Part shown: positions 22,058 to 31,760 of the stretch, piece after piece
Numbering within the stretch: the stretch's first letter is position 1
Layout of the letters: the number at the start of each line of letters is the position of its first letter
Origin: a virus
Direction: 5' to 3' (one strand)
DNA length: 39,819 nucleotides
IMG/VR virus record: IMGVR_UViG_3300049846_002063
Location: 1-39,819 of that record
Translations under genes and position numbers: made by a program
Notes under the pieces: generated by a model
What the model was told of the DNA's origin: nothing
What the model saw: the letters and a program-made list of their open reading frames with translations, nothing else
The model's database searches: none

Positions 22058-22704
22058 TATACTGCCTTGACAAACAATCCAGCACAAGGAGCACCAGGAG
22101 GGGCGCCGCATAATACAGGTACAGCTGCTGTAGTACCTACCATCACAGCAGTTGCGTTTAATAATATTCTGCCATCAGCAAGTAATTGAATTGAACATTT
22201 TTCATTACCTAGAGTGACCTGATCTTCGCTCATTTCAAAAAATGTTTTAAATCCTATAATTTGTACTTTCTTATTTTCACCATCAACAGAAAATACGATT
22301 TGTTTTCCGTCAGATTGTTTTACAACAATAGAGGCTATTTTGGAATCGCCTTTTAATAACATTTGAGAAGATTGTTCAGTGTCAGTAGAATGAACTGCCG
22401 TGTCACCTTCTGCTAAATTTCCATACACTGTGGCGGCACGTGGATCTCTCATTCCAAGGACAACCCCGTCACCAATTCCGCGCGCCACAAGGCACTCTGC
22501 CGCTCCGGCGTCTGTTCTGGCTGCTGGACGCGCCGTAACCCCTAGTGCACCGTAGACTGGCATAGGGGATAGGTCCTCCGCGTCATTTACATCTTCCCCA
22601 ATAGGGGCAGACTTTGCGCTAATTGTTGGTGTATTAGCATCAGGATCAAGCTCACCAGTGCTTACATAAGCTACTTCTAATACATCATCTATAGAATGAA
22701 GCAT
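22057..22704 (-). CDS. Baseplate spike (gpV/gp45-like)
   Basis: A 215-residue protein with the layout of Mu gp45 / P2 gpV spikes: an OB-fold-like N-terminal part ('PVYGALGVTARPAART-GAAECLVARGIGDGVVLGMRDPRAATVYGNLAEGDTAVHST'), then repeated strands ('SIVVKQSDGKQIVFSVDGENKKVQIIGF') of a beta-helix. The spike sits at the centre of the baseplate and pierces the outer membrane. The C-terminal Cys-containing tail is unusual and may bind the proline-rich protein that follows. RBS AGGAGGA. Confidence 0.8.
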   Translation of the reverse strand: MLHSIDDVLEVAYVSTGELDPDANTPTISAKSAPIGEDVNDAEDLSPMPVYGALGVTARPAARTDAGAAECLVARGIGDGVVLGMRDPRAATVYGNLAEGDTAVHSTDTEQSSQMLLKGDSKIASIVVKQSDGKQIVFSVDGENKKVQIIGFKTFFEMSEDQVTLGNEKCSIQLLADGRILLNATAVMVGTTAAVPVLCGAPPGAPCAGLFVKAV

Positions 22705-24041
22705 TATTCATCTCCTCCTAATTGAATCGCCTTGTCGCGATATAGCGTTAATCGTGTTTTTGGTCCGCTGCCCTGACCTGCCTGAAACTCTACGCCCTTT
22801 ACCCACATAATTTCTTGAACGCCATGAACCTGATCATCAACATTGACAATGAGATCTGGAGTGTATATAAATGCTCTCTCAGGACCATGACCTTTTACTA
22901 CTGCTTCAACAATAAATGTATCTTTAAAGCGATCAACTACAGACCGTTGTAATTTATTCGACAATTGTTTTTGTGATTTTGACTGTTTATCAGATATAAT
23001 CATTGGTCTATAAATCTTCGCTATTTCAGCGCCTTCTTGACCTTCTCGTGTACCTGGAACCACTCTATCCTCTATAATATTTGTTCTCATAAATTTTACA
23101 TCTTCTGTAATTCCATTAAATGGAAAGAATGTAGCGCTGCTGGATTTTGTGGCAGACTTTGTTGCTTTTGCCTCTTGCAATAATTTTTCAACTGGGTCTG
23201 TTACTTTTATTGATTTTTTTAGTGCTGTGAGTAATTTAGTGTCAGTAATTGACCCATAAGAGGCACAGTATGTAGGTACATTTGCATAATCTCTAATTAT
23301 CTCTAGGTCTAGAATATTATTAGACTGACCTGAATCAACAGGATATAGTCTCAGTGTAATAGGCGTAAATGGCGTAGCGGAATAATTAGGATATGTTAAT
23401 GATATTGTATTCATGTCAGGACCAGGCAAAATAGTTCTACCTGCTTTTCTGCATATCTTATTCACAAATTCAAATATTGACTCGTTTGGTGAAGGCTTCT
23501 CGTCCTCAACAGTTTCTGATCCGCCTGGAGATGTTGCTTTTGTGTCAATAATATTTGACAAATATTCTACCCATGCATCACCATAGTCTACTGCAAAAAT
23601 TCCTATAGGCTCACAAACCTTTTTTACAGCAACAGCTAAGTCCTCGCCTTTTTTAATCTTTATTGACGTGTCTATTGATGCATCAACTAGTTGTGATCTA
23701 TAGTCGGTTCCAGAGAATCGCACTTGAAGCGTATTTTCACCACCACCCAAACGCTGCGTCCAGCATATACCATTCATTATGCCTATGCCGTTAATAAATA
23801 TTTGTATACGTGAGAATGGACTTGTAAGTGTTACTAATTGAGAGTATGTCTCCGGTGTATGTGCTGAGAATGTAAATTCAAATGTCCATGTCGGTTCTAA
23901 ATAGTCTAGTCTTATATTATAATCAATAGGAGCATTAGGTAATTTAACGAATCTACCACCAGTAGCAGAATTATACGCATATACCTCCACTAGAAATTCT
24001 GCGTCTGCCGTTGTTCCTGTAATTGTTAAGCTGTCAGTCAT
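22704..24041 (-). CDS. Baseplate hub protein (gpD/gp44-like)
   Basis: A 445-residue hub protein. It resembles Mu gp44 / P2 gpD: 'YNIRLDYLEPTWTFEFTFS...' and 'PFSRIQIFINGIGIMNGICWTQ' give the first tail-tube-like barrel and 'RFSGTDYRSQLVDASID' with 'ESIFEFVNKICRKAGRTILPGPD' the second. The hub forms the trimer joining tube and spike. It directly precedes the spike gene in the usual order and overlaps the circularisation gene by 4 bases. Confidence 0.85.
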   Translation of the reverse strand: MTDSLTITGTTADAEFLVEVYAYNSATGGRFVKLPNAPIDYNIRLDYLEPTWTFEFTFSAHTPETYSQLVTLTSPFSRIQIFINGIGIMNGICWTQRLGGGENTLQVRFSGTDYRSQLVDASIDTSIKIKKGEDLAVAVKKVCEPIGIFAVDYGDAWVEYLSNIIDTKATSPGGSETVEDEKPSPNESIFEFVNKICRKAGRTILPGPDMNTISLTYPNYSATPFTPITLRLYPVDSGQSNNILDLEIIRDYANVPTYCASYGSITDTKLLTALKKSIKVTDPVEKLLQEAKATKSATKSSSATFFPFNGITEDVKFMRTNIIEDRVVPGTREGQEGAEIAKIYRPMIISDKQSKSQKQLSNKLQRSVVDRFKDTFIVEAVVKGHGPERAFIYTPDLIVNVDDQVHGVQEIMWVKGVEFQAGQGSGPKTRLTLYRDKAIQLGGDE

Positions 24042-25024
24042 TTTGTTTTCTTATACTTGACTATTGAGCCTTTTGCTACTGTGGGTTCTGTCTCCCTTGG
24101 ATTCAGTCTACGAAAATCCATATATGACATTCCTAATTGTCTTGCAAGCTCATATACTGATATATCCTGCGTTACTGTATATACTCCAATTTTAACTGTC
24201 TCATTTGGAAATATTACATTTTCAACGGATGCTAGAGTGTCTTTAAGATCCATACATTGACGCTTAATTAGCCACTGATCTGCTGTAGTAATTCTAGTAG
24301 TAGTGTCTTTGTTTAATTGTGCCGCTTCTCCTGATGTTCTTTTTAAGATTTCAGAAGTCTTTTTACTTCCGACTTCTAATGCATCTAGGATATTATTTGT
24401 CCTGGCAATTGTGTCTGATATAGCTGCTCCTACTCTGTCAGCATAAGAAATACCTTGACGCATTATTCCTGATATAGCATCCAATGGATTTACTGTGGGT
24501 TTAGGTGGTTCTTTTTGTACCCATTTGACTTTACTCACTGTGTCATCAAGCTGTCTTGCTGCGTCTTTACCATCATTAACTGTTGGTATTACATTAATAA
24601 TTCCGTCAGCATCAACCTCATTCTCTGTAGGAGCATGAATAAATTCTACTGTAACATCAGCACCATCGCGTTTTAAAGCATCTAGATCGCCAGACCATGA
24701 TATACATTTTGCGTCAAACATTCCTAATGCTGGGTCCTCAAGTTTCCCTGCTGTTGAATCTCTGCAAGCATTTAGAAAATCATAGAATGTTTTTGTGAAC
24801 AAGTCTTTGTAGTCACCTACAGACACACCCTCACGAAATGGTATTATGTATGTAAATATGAGATTTTTTCTTCCTAATGACTCAATAATGGCATTATTCC
24901 TGAAAAGGAATTTGTTTTCTGATTGCTCTTGAGAAAATGCCATGGTACATCTAGTTACAGGTACAGCAATTCCTCTAAATCTAAGTGTTTGTAACTTGCT
25001 TAATACATCATTTTGCTGAACCAT
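24038..25024 (-). CDS. DNA circularisation protein-like with C-terminal LysM-type domain
   Basis: A 328-residue protein. The N-terminal half resembles the DNA_circ N-terminal family (Mu gp43): 'LQTLRFRGIAVPV...GRKNLIFTYIIPFREGVSVGDYKDLF...ALGMFDAKCISW'. The last 60 residues ('VKIGVYTVTQDISVYELARQLGMSYMDFRRLN', then 'GSIVKYKK') read as a LysM-like module that could hold peptidoglycan. It joins tail initiation with the hub and follows the tape measure gene, as in Mu-like phages. Confidence 0.75.
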   Translation of the reverse strand: MVQQNDVLSKLQTLRFRGIAVPVTRCTMAFSQEQSENKFLFRNNAIIESLGRKNLIFTYIIPFREGVSVGDYKDLFTKTFYDFLNACRDSTAGKLEDPALGMFDAKCISWSGDLDALKRDGADVTVEFIHAPTENEVDADGIINVIPTVNDGKDAARQLDDTVSKVKWVQKEPPKPTVNPLDAISGIMRQGISYADRVGAAISDTIARTNNILDALEVGSKKTSEILKRTSGEAAQLNKDTTTRITTADQWLIKRQCMDLKDTLASVENVIFPNETVKIGVYTVTQDISVYELARQLGMSYMDFRRLNPRETEPTVAKGSIVKYKKTK

Positions 25025-27312
25025 TAGCGTCCACCTCTGGATTTATCTGAAATTGGTACTGGATTTTGTGTAAGATTTCCAAATCTTTCTTTTACTTTAT
25101 CTGTAGCATCAACTAGTGATGACATAGCGGCGCTTGCGCGTTGCGTTGTAGCCTTCAATTGTTCGGACGCTTTTGCTGCTTCCATGTCCGCCTGTTGTTT
25201 TTTAATACTGGCTTCTAGATCCGCTTTTGCTGCTTCAAGTTGTTTTATATTTTCTTCACTAGATATACGAATAGGACCATCAGTATACCCAAGTAAATTG
25301 CTTAGTCTTCCAGAAGCGCCTTCGTAGAAGTCTCCTAGCATTCCAGACCATGAACCCTTTTCATTTTTAGCATAATTCAACTGTGCGGATATTTGCGCTA
25401 ATGCAGCTTTTTTATCTGTCAAGTTGTTTCCACCAGCCAATACTGATGCATTAACGCTTGACATTAATATTTTATCTGATCTGGCTTGCACTTCATCCCA
25501 GAAACTATTAGCTATTTCTTTACCTATATATAAACCTACACCTGCCGATAGAACACCTGCTGCTATACCTCCCATAGCACCCACTGTAGCGAATCCTGCT
25601 TGACCTGCTCCTCTTGCTGCGGATGCGGCTGCGGCGCCAGAGCCAGCATTACCTAAAGCGGCAGCTGCTGCGGTTGATGCAGCTCGGGCGCTGCTAGCGC
25701 TCATGAATCCGGTAGCTTTTGATGAAACAAGCTTTGACAACATATAATTAGCTCCGAAATTAATACCAGTTCCTGCGATATTCTTCATTAGAGAAGCTCC
25801 GCCTAACCATGCAGCTAACGCAAGAGGAGATGATGTAGCTCCTGATTTTTCCGCAAAGAACATAAATATATTAGCTAGAGATGTTAATGCTTTGGTGAAT
25901 TTTGGTAACAACGGAAGCATTTCGTCAAGGAATGTTTTAAGCGATGGTGTCGCCTGGTCTACAAAATTTGACCATGCTTTTGATAATTCTCTGTCAGGTT
26001 GGTTTGCTCTAAACCCAGACCCTTCCAATATACTACGTTGGTTCCATGGCATATTCTCCATACCAGCCATTTTAGTTCTTAAGGCTTTTCTTCCAGCTTC
26101 TCCACCACCACCAGCCAAAAATGCTTGTAAAAGCGGACGAACTATTTTAATAGATTCGCCTTGGAATATTTTTCCCAATTCCGTTTGGTTACCTTTAGTA
26201 GCCACAATCATTGCTTCCGCCATCTGCGCAGGGCTTAGAGCCAAGTTTCCGTCTTCGCCGAAGACATTTACTCCGTATTTTTCCTTAATTGTATCAGCCG
26301 CATTGATTAAGTCTGCTGACAAACGAAGTGCCGCCGTACCTGCCTCCTCGGGTCCCTTCGCACCACCAGTTTCAACTGCAAATTGTGCCATACCAGACAT
26401 TTGCAATAAGTTTTTAATAGGATCTCCAGAAAATTGTCCAGAAGCAGCGGTAATGACAGCCATTGTTCTGGAAAAATCATCCATATTGATGTTTCCTTTT
26501 TTAGCCTGCTCTGTCATCTGAATCAATGCGTTATAGGTCTTATTTCGTAGTTCGTCCTCATTTGTAATTCCTTTTGATGCCAACATAGCTACAATATGAC
26601 CTGCTGCCTTACCCATATCACTTACATTAGCATTACCATAATCTGATATTCTAGCAATATCAGGCATAAATCCTTGGAATAATTTACCACGACCAGCAAC
26701 ACCTATAGCAGCTCTGAAACCAGTAGCAATCTCTTCAAATGACATACCTGTCTCTTTTGCTATTCCTTCAAATTGTGCTGTAATATCCTCTTGAAGTTGT
26801 CCTAATGAGCGCTTTTCGTCTGGAGTTTTCATCTCATTAGCAATTCCAGCAGTAATCGCTTTTTTATTTATCATATCACGCATCGCGGCAGCAAATAGAC
26901 CCACAGCACCAGCGGTGCCATATGTTGCAGCACTTTTAATGTCTCCCATAGTGTTTGACGCTGTGCTTTTAATCATTTGTGTGCGCATCCTGCCTATGCG
27001 CGCTTCTGCTCTCTCACGTTCTCTATTTTCTGTGCGTATTCTGCGTAGATTGTCCCTATGTGTACGCTCCTGCTCACGTTTGGCTGCTACGGCTAGTTTT
27101 GTCTCTTCCTTCATTTTAGCGACAGATAATTTAGTCTCCTCCTGTGCCATGGTCCTAGCCATAGGATCAACTCTTCTGCTTACCTTGTTTGCTAAATTAT
27201 TTGCTTTAAGCAGAGACATATTTAGGCGTTGAAAGCGCGTCTCTAATGATGCTAATGCAGCTTTTACTCTTTCAACGCCTACTATACTAGTCTCGAATTG
27301 TAGATTAGCCAT
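25024..27312 (-). CDS. Tape measure protein
   Basis: A 762-residue protein that sets tail length and fills the tube. It has a coiled coil at the N-terminus (about 30-115), the TP901-like core region ('TGMSFEEIATGFRAAIGVAGRG...'), Ala/Gly-rich hydrophobic segments near residues 505-595 that could form channel or membrane spans, and a second coiled coil near the C-terminus. At 1.5 angstroms per residue it would span about 110 nm, a medium tail. It overlaps the next gene start. Confidence 0.9.
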   Translation of the reverse strand: MANLQFETSIVGVERVKAALASLETRFQRLNMSLLKANNLANKVSRRVDPMARTMAQEETKLSVAKMKEETKLAVAAKREQERTHRDNLRRIRTENRERERAEARIGRMRTQMIKSTASNTMGDIKSAATYGTAGAVGLFAAAMRDMINKKAITAGIANEMKTPDEKRSLGQLQEDITAQFEGIAKETGMSFEEIATGFRAAIGVAGRGKLFQGFMPDIARISDYGNANVSDMGKAAGHIVAMLASKGITNEDELRNKTYNALIQMTEQAKKGNINMDDFSRTMAVITAASGQFSGDPIKNLLQMSGMAQFAVETGGAKGPEEAGTAALRLSADLINAADTIKEKYGVNVFGEDGNLALSPAQMAEAMIVATKGNQTELGKIFQGESIKIVRPLLQAFLAGGGGEAGRKALRTKMAGMENMPWNQRSILEGSGFRANQPDRELSKAWSNFVDQATPSLKTFLDEMLPLLPKFTKALTSLANIFMFFAEKSGATSSPLALAAWLGGASLMKNIAGTGINFGANYMLSKLVSSKATGFMSASSARAASTAAAAALGNAGSGAAAASAARGAGQAGFATVGAMGGIAAGVLSAGVGLYIGKEIANSFWDEVQARSDKILMSSVNASVLAGGNNLTDKKAALAQISAQLNYAKNEKGSWSGMLGDFYEGASGRLSNLLGYTDGPIRISSEENIKQLEAAKADLEASIKKQQADMEAAKASEQLKATTQRASAAMSSLVDATDKVKERFGNLTQNPVPISDKSRGGR

Positions 27313-27314
27313 TG

Positions 27315-28148
27315 TTACTCTTTATTAGTTATTCTCTTTGCTAAATCAATAGCATCTGCTATGCTAAATTCATCAACATTAGCTTTTTCCGCCAAGCTTT
27401 GACGCAGTGCTTCTTGTTTGGTTATTTGCTTTGAGCCGCTTGACAAACTCGACGCAGCCTCGGTAGAGGATGAATTCTTTTGTACCAAGTTCACAGGGGA
27501 CGACTCCCCAAAATCTTCCGAGTTGGATAATAGGAAATGTTTCGTAAAATTCTTCGCCAAAGCCACTAAAGTTTCTACCAAGATCGGCGATGGCAATTGC
27601 CCTAAAGGGAAATATTCTGCGCCTTCTGCTACTGCTTTAATCCATACATCAAAATTATCTTTTACCCACACTGCATAATCGTTTGGTCCATGTTTTTCTT
27701 GCACCAGTGTGTAGACGTTGAATAGTGCGACTATTTCGTCTGGAGTTAATTTTGATATCATTTGATCTAGGTCTTGAAACAGCGGACTGAATCTTTTTGA
27801 GCCATCCGGCAATTCCACCATCTTTTCCCGACATAATGCTCGGAATAAAACTTCGGTTGCTACTGCGTCTTGGTATATTTCGTTTACGGCGCCCGAAGTG
27901 CTCGTAAAGTCTTCGCTTTTGAGTTTTTTGTCTGTAATAAGCCGCTCGCGTGCAGATGTGCGACATGCTTCTTGCTCCCTATAGGTGAGAACTCTAAATC
28001 TAATTCTATATACATCTCCAGTAAGCCGTACATCTACTACTTCTGACGCCTGCTCCCTATTTAATAGCCTTAAAAATAGTTCGTCAGGCTTTTCATTTGA
28101 AGGCTTTACTTCCGTTGTATTTATTGGTTTAATATGGTCTTTTAACAT
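27315..28148 (-). CDS. Tail assembly chaperone-like protein
   Basis: A 277-residue protein between tube and tape measure, the fixed place of tail assembly chaperones, which wrap the tape measure during assembly. It has a beta-type start ('VVDVRLTGDVYRIRFRVLTYREQEACR') and helical rest with a Ser-rich linker. The usual -1 frameshift partner is not evident, and the protein is longer than usual, so it may combine both functions. RBS AAGGAG before ATG 28148. Assigned from position. Confidence 0.55.
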   Translation of the reverse strand: MLKDHIKPINTTEVKPSNEKPDELFLRLLNREQASEVVDVRLTGDVYRIRFRVLTYREQEACRTSARERLITDKKLKSEDFTSTSGAVNEIYQDAVATEVLFRALCREKMVELPDGSKRFSPLFQDLDQMISKLTPDEIVALFNVYTLVQEKHGPNDYAVWVKDNFDVWIKAVAEGAEYFPLGQLPSPILVETLVALAKNFTKHFLLSNSEDFGESSPVNLVQKNSSSTEAASSLSSGSKQITKQEALRQSLAEKANVDEFSIADAIDLAKRITNKE

Positions 28149-28175
28149 AATAGCTCCTTATAGTATTATATATAA

Positions 28176-28203
28176 CAAAAAAGCCATGGTATTACACCAT
28201 GGC
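28176..28203 (-). terminator. Rho-independent terminator after the tail tube gene
   Basis: GCCATGGT, loop (ATTAC on the plus strand), ACCATGGC, with a T-tract on the minus strand. It is the second of two hairpins after the tube gene and should lower expression of downstream tail genes. Confidence 0.8.
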
Positions 28204-28271
28204 ATCAAGTTACTTCTGTTGAACGAATATCGCCAAACAGACAGTTATTTAGCTCCATGCTTAAAAGAATT

Positions 28272-28306
28272 GGTGAGGGAGAGCCGGAGCATTACCCTCC
28301 CCCACC
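28272..28306 (-). terminator. Long hairpin just after the tail tube gene
   Basis: On the minus strand GGTGGGGGAGGG pairs with CTCTCCCTCACC: 12 pairs (two G-T) with an 11-base loop, 13 bases after the tube stop, then AATTCTTTT. It may be a weak terminator or a block to 3'-exonucleases that protects tube mRNA. The stretch 28204-28318 has no convincing gene. Confidence 0.65.
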
Positions 28307-28318
28307 TACTCTAGTTTA

Positions 28319-28690
28319 TTATTCTAGTGGTTTAAGTTGTCCAGTCCAGTTGAAGCTGGATTCTGTATTTGCATTTACAGATTGTGAGGTTGAACAATCC
28401 ATAAATTTACCATTGCCAGAATATGTTTTTGCACCAATAATTACTTGCAGGGTATGGTAACCGCCTTTTGCAGCAGCACTGTGGAAGTCGAATTCGAGTC
28501 CACCTATATGTACTACAGACGATCCACTAATGGATACATCACCAGCACCAGGAGTGAATCCTGCGAGACCTTCTGCAATTGTGTCCATTCTGACCTGACC
28601 AGAATTGGTGTTTATTGTGATATTGGATGCTTTTGCTTGATATAACCCATCAATAAACAGGGTTAAAATTGCGCCATCTTGTAAAGCCAT
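28319..28690 (-). CDS. Tail tube protein
   Basis: A 123-residue beta-rich protein right after the sheath gene, the standard position and size of Mu gp40-like tube subunits, which form the inner tube that is driven into the host. 'DGAILTLFIDGLYQAKASNITINTNSGQVRMDTIAEGLAGFTPG' fits the family's opening with 'G...G.TPG'. AAGGA precedes ATG 28690. Two hairpins follow the gene. Confidence 0.85.
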   Translation of the reverse strand: MALQDGAILTLFIDGLYQAKASNITINTNSGQVRMDTIAEGLAGFTPGAGDVSISGSSVVHIGGLEFDFHSAAAKGGYHTLQVIIGAKTYSGNGKFMDCSTSQSVNANTESSFNWTGQLKPLE

Positions 28691-28704
28691 TGTTTTTCCT
28701 TATA

Positions 28705-30255
28705 TTAGCCGGCGCTGACTTCAGCAACCCGTACTGTAGTTTGATGTAAGAGATTAATTACGTCTAAATCATATGAGACTTCTAGACGACCACCATTATT
28801 AGGATCAATGCCTACATTGATTCCAGCTATAGTAGCATCAACATTCTTTAATTTACCTTGCGTTTCAAATTCACGGAGTAAACCAGTCAGCCAGCTACGA
28901 TATTGTGAAGGTGTAAGGACTTTTGCTAAACGAACTTGATTTGGATTGACATCACCATTCGGTAATTTTTCATCGTCTTTTAGCTTAAAGGATGAATATG
29001 TATTTGAATGACGTACTTTGTGTGTGTCAACAACTTCATCGGCGACACTGACGCGATGCGTCTCAACAGCACGACGATCATCTAATAGACCGGAAGCATC
29101 TTTGCTACGTGTAGTGCAAGACATTACAAGGAATGATCCTGCGGCGGATGATTGTACTGGTGTAAGACCGTCAACTAATGCATCATTTAAATCATTTGAA
29201 TCTAAATAGTCAGCATCAGATGCTGTATTTTTTACAAGCCAGTCTTGACCTTTAAATCCATCAAAGTTATATGCTGTGTCAGTGGCTTCATATTTCATTC
29301 TGATTGCAGCAACATTTGCTACAACTTCTGCCATATGATTTTCTGGTTTATGTTGCCATACTAATTGTAGTCTTTCATAATTACGCGCTACAGCAAGTGA
29401 GCTTGCAGCAGCTAGTGATGCGCTTGTACCAGTAATACCTACAGAGCGTAAGCCAGGGTCAGGTAATGATTTTGCTTCAATATGATTTGACAAAGCAGCA
29501 AGTGCGCCAGAGCTTGAAAGTGATGTTACAATGTAGTAGTAACGGGTAGCTGTGATTGTGTCTAATGCAGCTTGTAAATTTGTTAATTCAGTTGTAGATC
29601 CATCTACACCAGCAGTACCGAAACCTAGTCCTAAATATGCACCAGACATAACTACTGTAATGCCAGCAGCTTTTGATTTTTGTGAGCGAAGTGATATAAC
29701 GCCAATTGTTCCGTCACCCTGTGATGCACCTGCTACTTTAGCTGTAAATGTCACTTTACCAGCAGTATTTGATGCTGTAACGGGTAGCCATGATTTTGCA
29801 TTAACAGAGGCTTCAATTTTTTCACCAATAGCATCAGCAGTGTCACCTACTGCTACGGCAACATCAACTTCCTCACCTGCTACGACAACGCGGAGACTTC
29901 CTGAGCTTGTAGCTGTCCCTGTGAGTGAAATGTAGCCATCAGCAGCCACTGCACTACCAGATGATTCACTGTAGGGAACTACATAGACATCACCTCTTTT
30001 GTTGACTTTAAAGTGTGTGCGTAGCATTAAATGTAGTGGAGATCCTGAACCAGCACCCTCAATTACTTCTGCTTCATTTCTGACTTTATATGTTGTATTA
30101 ACTGTCCAGGTTCCAGCAGATGTTTTAGGCGCAAAATAGACAATTGATCTTGCGGCACCAGTAGCTATGCTAGGACCTTGCGCGAATAGAATTTGTGTAT
30201 ACATCCCAGGCACTACGAATGTGCTTGGAATTCCTGTTACGGGAATATTTGCCAT
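28705..30255 (-). CDS. Tail sheath protein (Mu gpL-like)
   Basis: A 516-residue contractile sheath subunit. The N-terminal 'IPSTFVVPGMYTQILFAQGPS' and the C-terminal 'RLAKVLTPSQYRSWLTGLLREFETQGKLKNVD...NPNNGGRLEVSYDLDVINLLHQTTVRV' fit Mu gpL. The presence of sheath, tube, gp25 and baseplate J proves a myovirus tail. A long Ala/Thr/Gly-rich middle part (about 100-230) looks like an insertion domain on the outer surface. RBS AAGGA. Confidence 0.9.
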   Translation of the reverse strand: MANIPVTGIPSTFVVPGMYTQILFAQGPSIATGAARSIVYFAPKTSAGTWTVNTTYKVRNEAEVIEGAGSGSPLHLMLRTHFKVNKRGDVYVVPYSESSGSAVAADGYISLTGTATSSGSLRVVVAGEEVDVAVAVGDTADAIGEKIEASVNAKSWLPVTASNTAGKVTFTAKVAGASQGDGTIGVISLRSQKSKAAGITVVMSGAYLGLGFGTAGVDGSTTELTNLQAALDTITATRYYYIVTSLSSSGALAALSNHIEAKSLPDPGLRSVGITGTSASLAAASSLAVARNYERLQLVWQHKPENHMAEVVANVAAIRMKYEATDTAYNFDGFKGQDWLVKNTASDADYLDSNDLNDALVDGLTPVQSSAAGSFLVMSCTTRSKDASGLLDDRRAVETHRVSVADEVVDTHKVRHSNTYSSFKLKDDEKLPNGDVNPNQVRLAKVLTPSQYRSWLTGLLREFETQGKLKNVDATIAGINVGIDPNNGGRLEVSYDLDVINLLHQTTVRVAEVSAG

Positions 30256-30289
30256 GTGAATTCCTTAAAGTTTTACTTTTATTGTAATT

Positions 30290-30580
30290 TTATTGCTGTG
30301 GAATCCAAGCCCCATCAGCAAATACGTGTTTTATATATTGTACGCCGCAAGTTTTAGCTGTATATTCATCAGCACAGATTAAAGAATTATCCCTCTTTAC
30401 AAGTTTGATGATTCTTTTTCCCTCTTTACTATTTGCGTCAAATTCATCAGGACTTTCTTTTGCAATATATTCGCCGTTCTTTAGTTTCCTTCCGACGTAT
30501 TGTCCTGGTCCGCCTACATGCAGCATGACGTATGGTCTAGCTACAAGTAGGTCGTTTTTTGCATAAAATTTTAATGTCAT
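30290..30580 (-). CDS. Hypothetical protein, 96 aa, head-tail region
   Basis: A 96-residue protein between the connector genes and the sheath, starting ATG 30580 with AAAGGAG close upstream. It is basic at the start ('MTLKFYAKNDLLVARP'), and 'GGPGQYVGRKLKNGEYIAKESPDEFD' resembles a small beta domain seen in Mu-like phages near this site. No family I can assert. Confidence 0.55.
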   Translation of the reverse strand: MTLKFYAKNDLLVARPYVMLHVGGPGQYVGRKLKNGEYIAKESPDEFDANSKEGKRIIKLVKRDNSLICADEYTAKTCGVQYIKHVFADGAWIPQQ

Positions 30581-30591
30581 ATTTGCTCCTT

Positions 30592-31041
30592 TTAGCGACC
30601 AGAAAAACGTCTGGCTGCTTCGTTATAACGCTTGATTAATCGTGGAGACATTCTATTATATGCTCCTGTGTGCGCGTTACTAAAGAATTTGTATGGTTTA
30701 TTACCAGGATGGTTCACTTGTTTTCTGAATACCATCTCTCCATTATACATAAATCTTAAAAATCTTGCTCGTCTAGCGCGTATAATGTGCGGTCTTGTTC
30801 CATATTCTATATACTTAGCGTACCTTATGCCTGTAAATGACCGCAATCGTAATGGACGCGCAAATTTATGACGTATATTGTTTCTTAATCTATTTCCGCC
30901 AAAACTTTTGTCTTCTCTAATAGTTTCTGAAATGTCGGTTGACATTTCCTCTAATTCTCTGTGACCTTCACTCACTAGATCCTCAATAAGCTGTTTTATT
31001 TTCCTGGAACAGCTACTGTAGTCTAGTTTAAAATTGATCAT
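30592..31041 (-). CDS. HK97 gp10-like head-tail joining or tail completion protein
   Basis: A 149-residue basic protein with 'RYAKYIEYGTRPHIIRARRA' and 'VNHPGNKPYKFFSNA', the 'YA.Y.E.GT.PH.I......H.G...P..F' pattern of HK97 gp10-like neck and tail-completion proteins. It overlaps its upstream neighbour by 4 bases and precedes the sheath, the normal place. Confidence 0.8.
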   Translation of the reverse strand: MINFKLDYSSCSRKIKQLIEDLVSEGHRELEEMSTDISETIREDKSFGGNRLRNNIRHKFARPLRLRSFTGIRYAKYIEYGTRPHIIRARRARFLRFMYNGEMVFRKQVNHPGNKPYKFFSNAHTGAYNRMSPRLIKRYNEAARRFSGR

Positions 31042-31760
31042 TTAAATTCTTCGTCTATTATATCCAATTGTTCAACAGATACAGACACTTCTGTCTCATC
31101 AAGGGCTTCTAGCGACGGATCATAATTCTCATAAGGATATGTAGAGTTTTGATATCCAGGACCGGACAATTCAACGGTTTTTAGCGTGATGCGTACAACA
31201 GGGTGAATTATTCCGTCCTTATTTTCTGACGCGATTTCCCAATTTCCGAATTCTACAGCTGTTACATCTACAGACCAGAACCCAGCACCTCCTGCTACGG
31301 CTCCAAGAATTCCAGAATATCCGTCAATGTATGCTGGATGACCACGACGCTCAATTACGCCATAGATAGAATTTGGAATAAGATTAAGTAAAGTATTTAC
31401 TTTTGCATATTCTTCTAGTGCTGTTTCCGGCAACACATAATCTATGGTCCATTCACTTACACGTTGCGAATTGGATAGAGTAAATCCTTCATAGGATGAT
31501 GACTTCCTACTAATAGATAATAGTGGAAATTTTAACTTATTGCCTTTTGCTAGCCAGGGCTCTATGCTAAATGGAACAACATCTGACAATACATACCCAT
31601 CCCATTTAGCCTTAGCTGGACGCATTGCTAAATATGCACTCTGACAATCATATAGAATTGCGGCTTTTAGAAGACCACACAATACACTTAGTGCAGGATC
31701 TGCTACGTTTGAAGCAGGGAGGTTAGTTTTACCTACATGATAAAATGCTTCAATCGTCAT
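31038..31760 (-). CDS. Tail terminator-like protein (by position)
   Basis: A 240-residue protein between connector genes and the sheath cluster. It is beta-alpha in pattern, with 'FPLLSISRKSSSYEGFTLSNSQRVSEWTIDYVLPE' followed by 'NTLLNLIPNSI', a layout typical of tail terminators that cap the tube and attach it to the head. The last 25 residues are acidic. It overlaps both neighbours, so it is co-translated. No family motif proves it. Confidence 0.55.
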   Translation of the reverse strand: MTIEAFYHVGKTNLPASNVADPALSVLCGLLKAAILYDCQSAYLAMRPAKAKWDGYVLSDVVPFSIEPWLAKGNKLKFPLLSISRKSSSYEGFTLSNSQRVSEWTIDYVLPETALEEYAKVNTLLNLIPNSIYGVIERRGHPAYIDGYSGILGAVAGGAGFWSVDVTAVEFGNWEIASENKDGIIHPVVRITLKTVELSGPGYQNSTYPYENYDPSLEALDETEVSVSVEQLDIIDEEFK

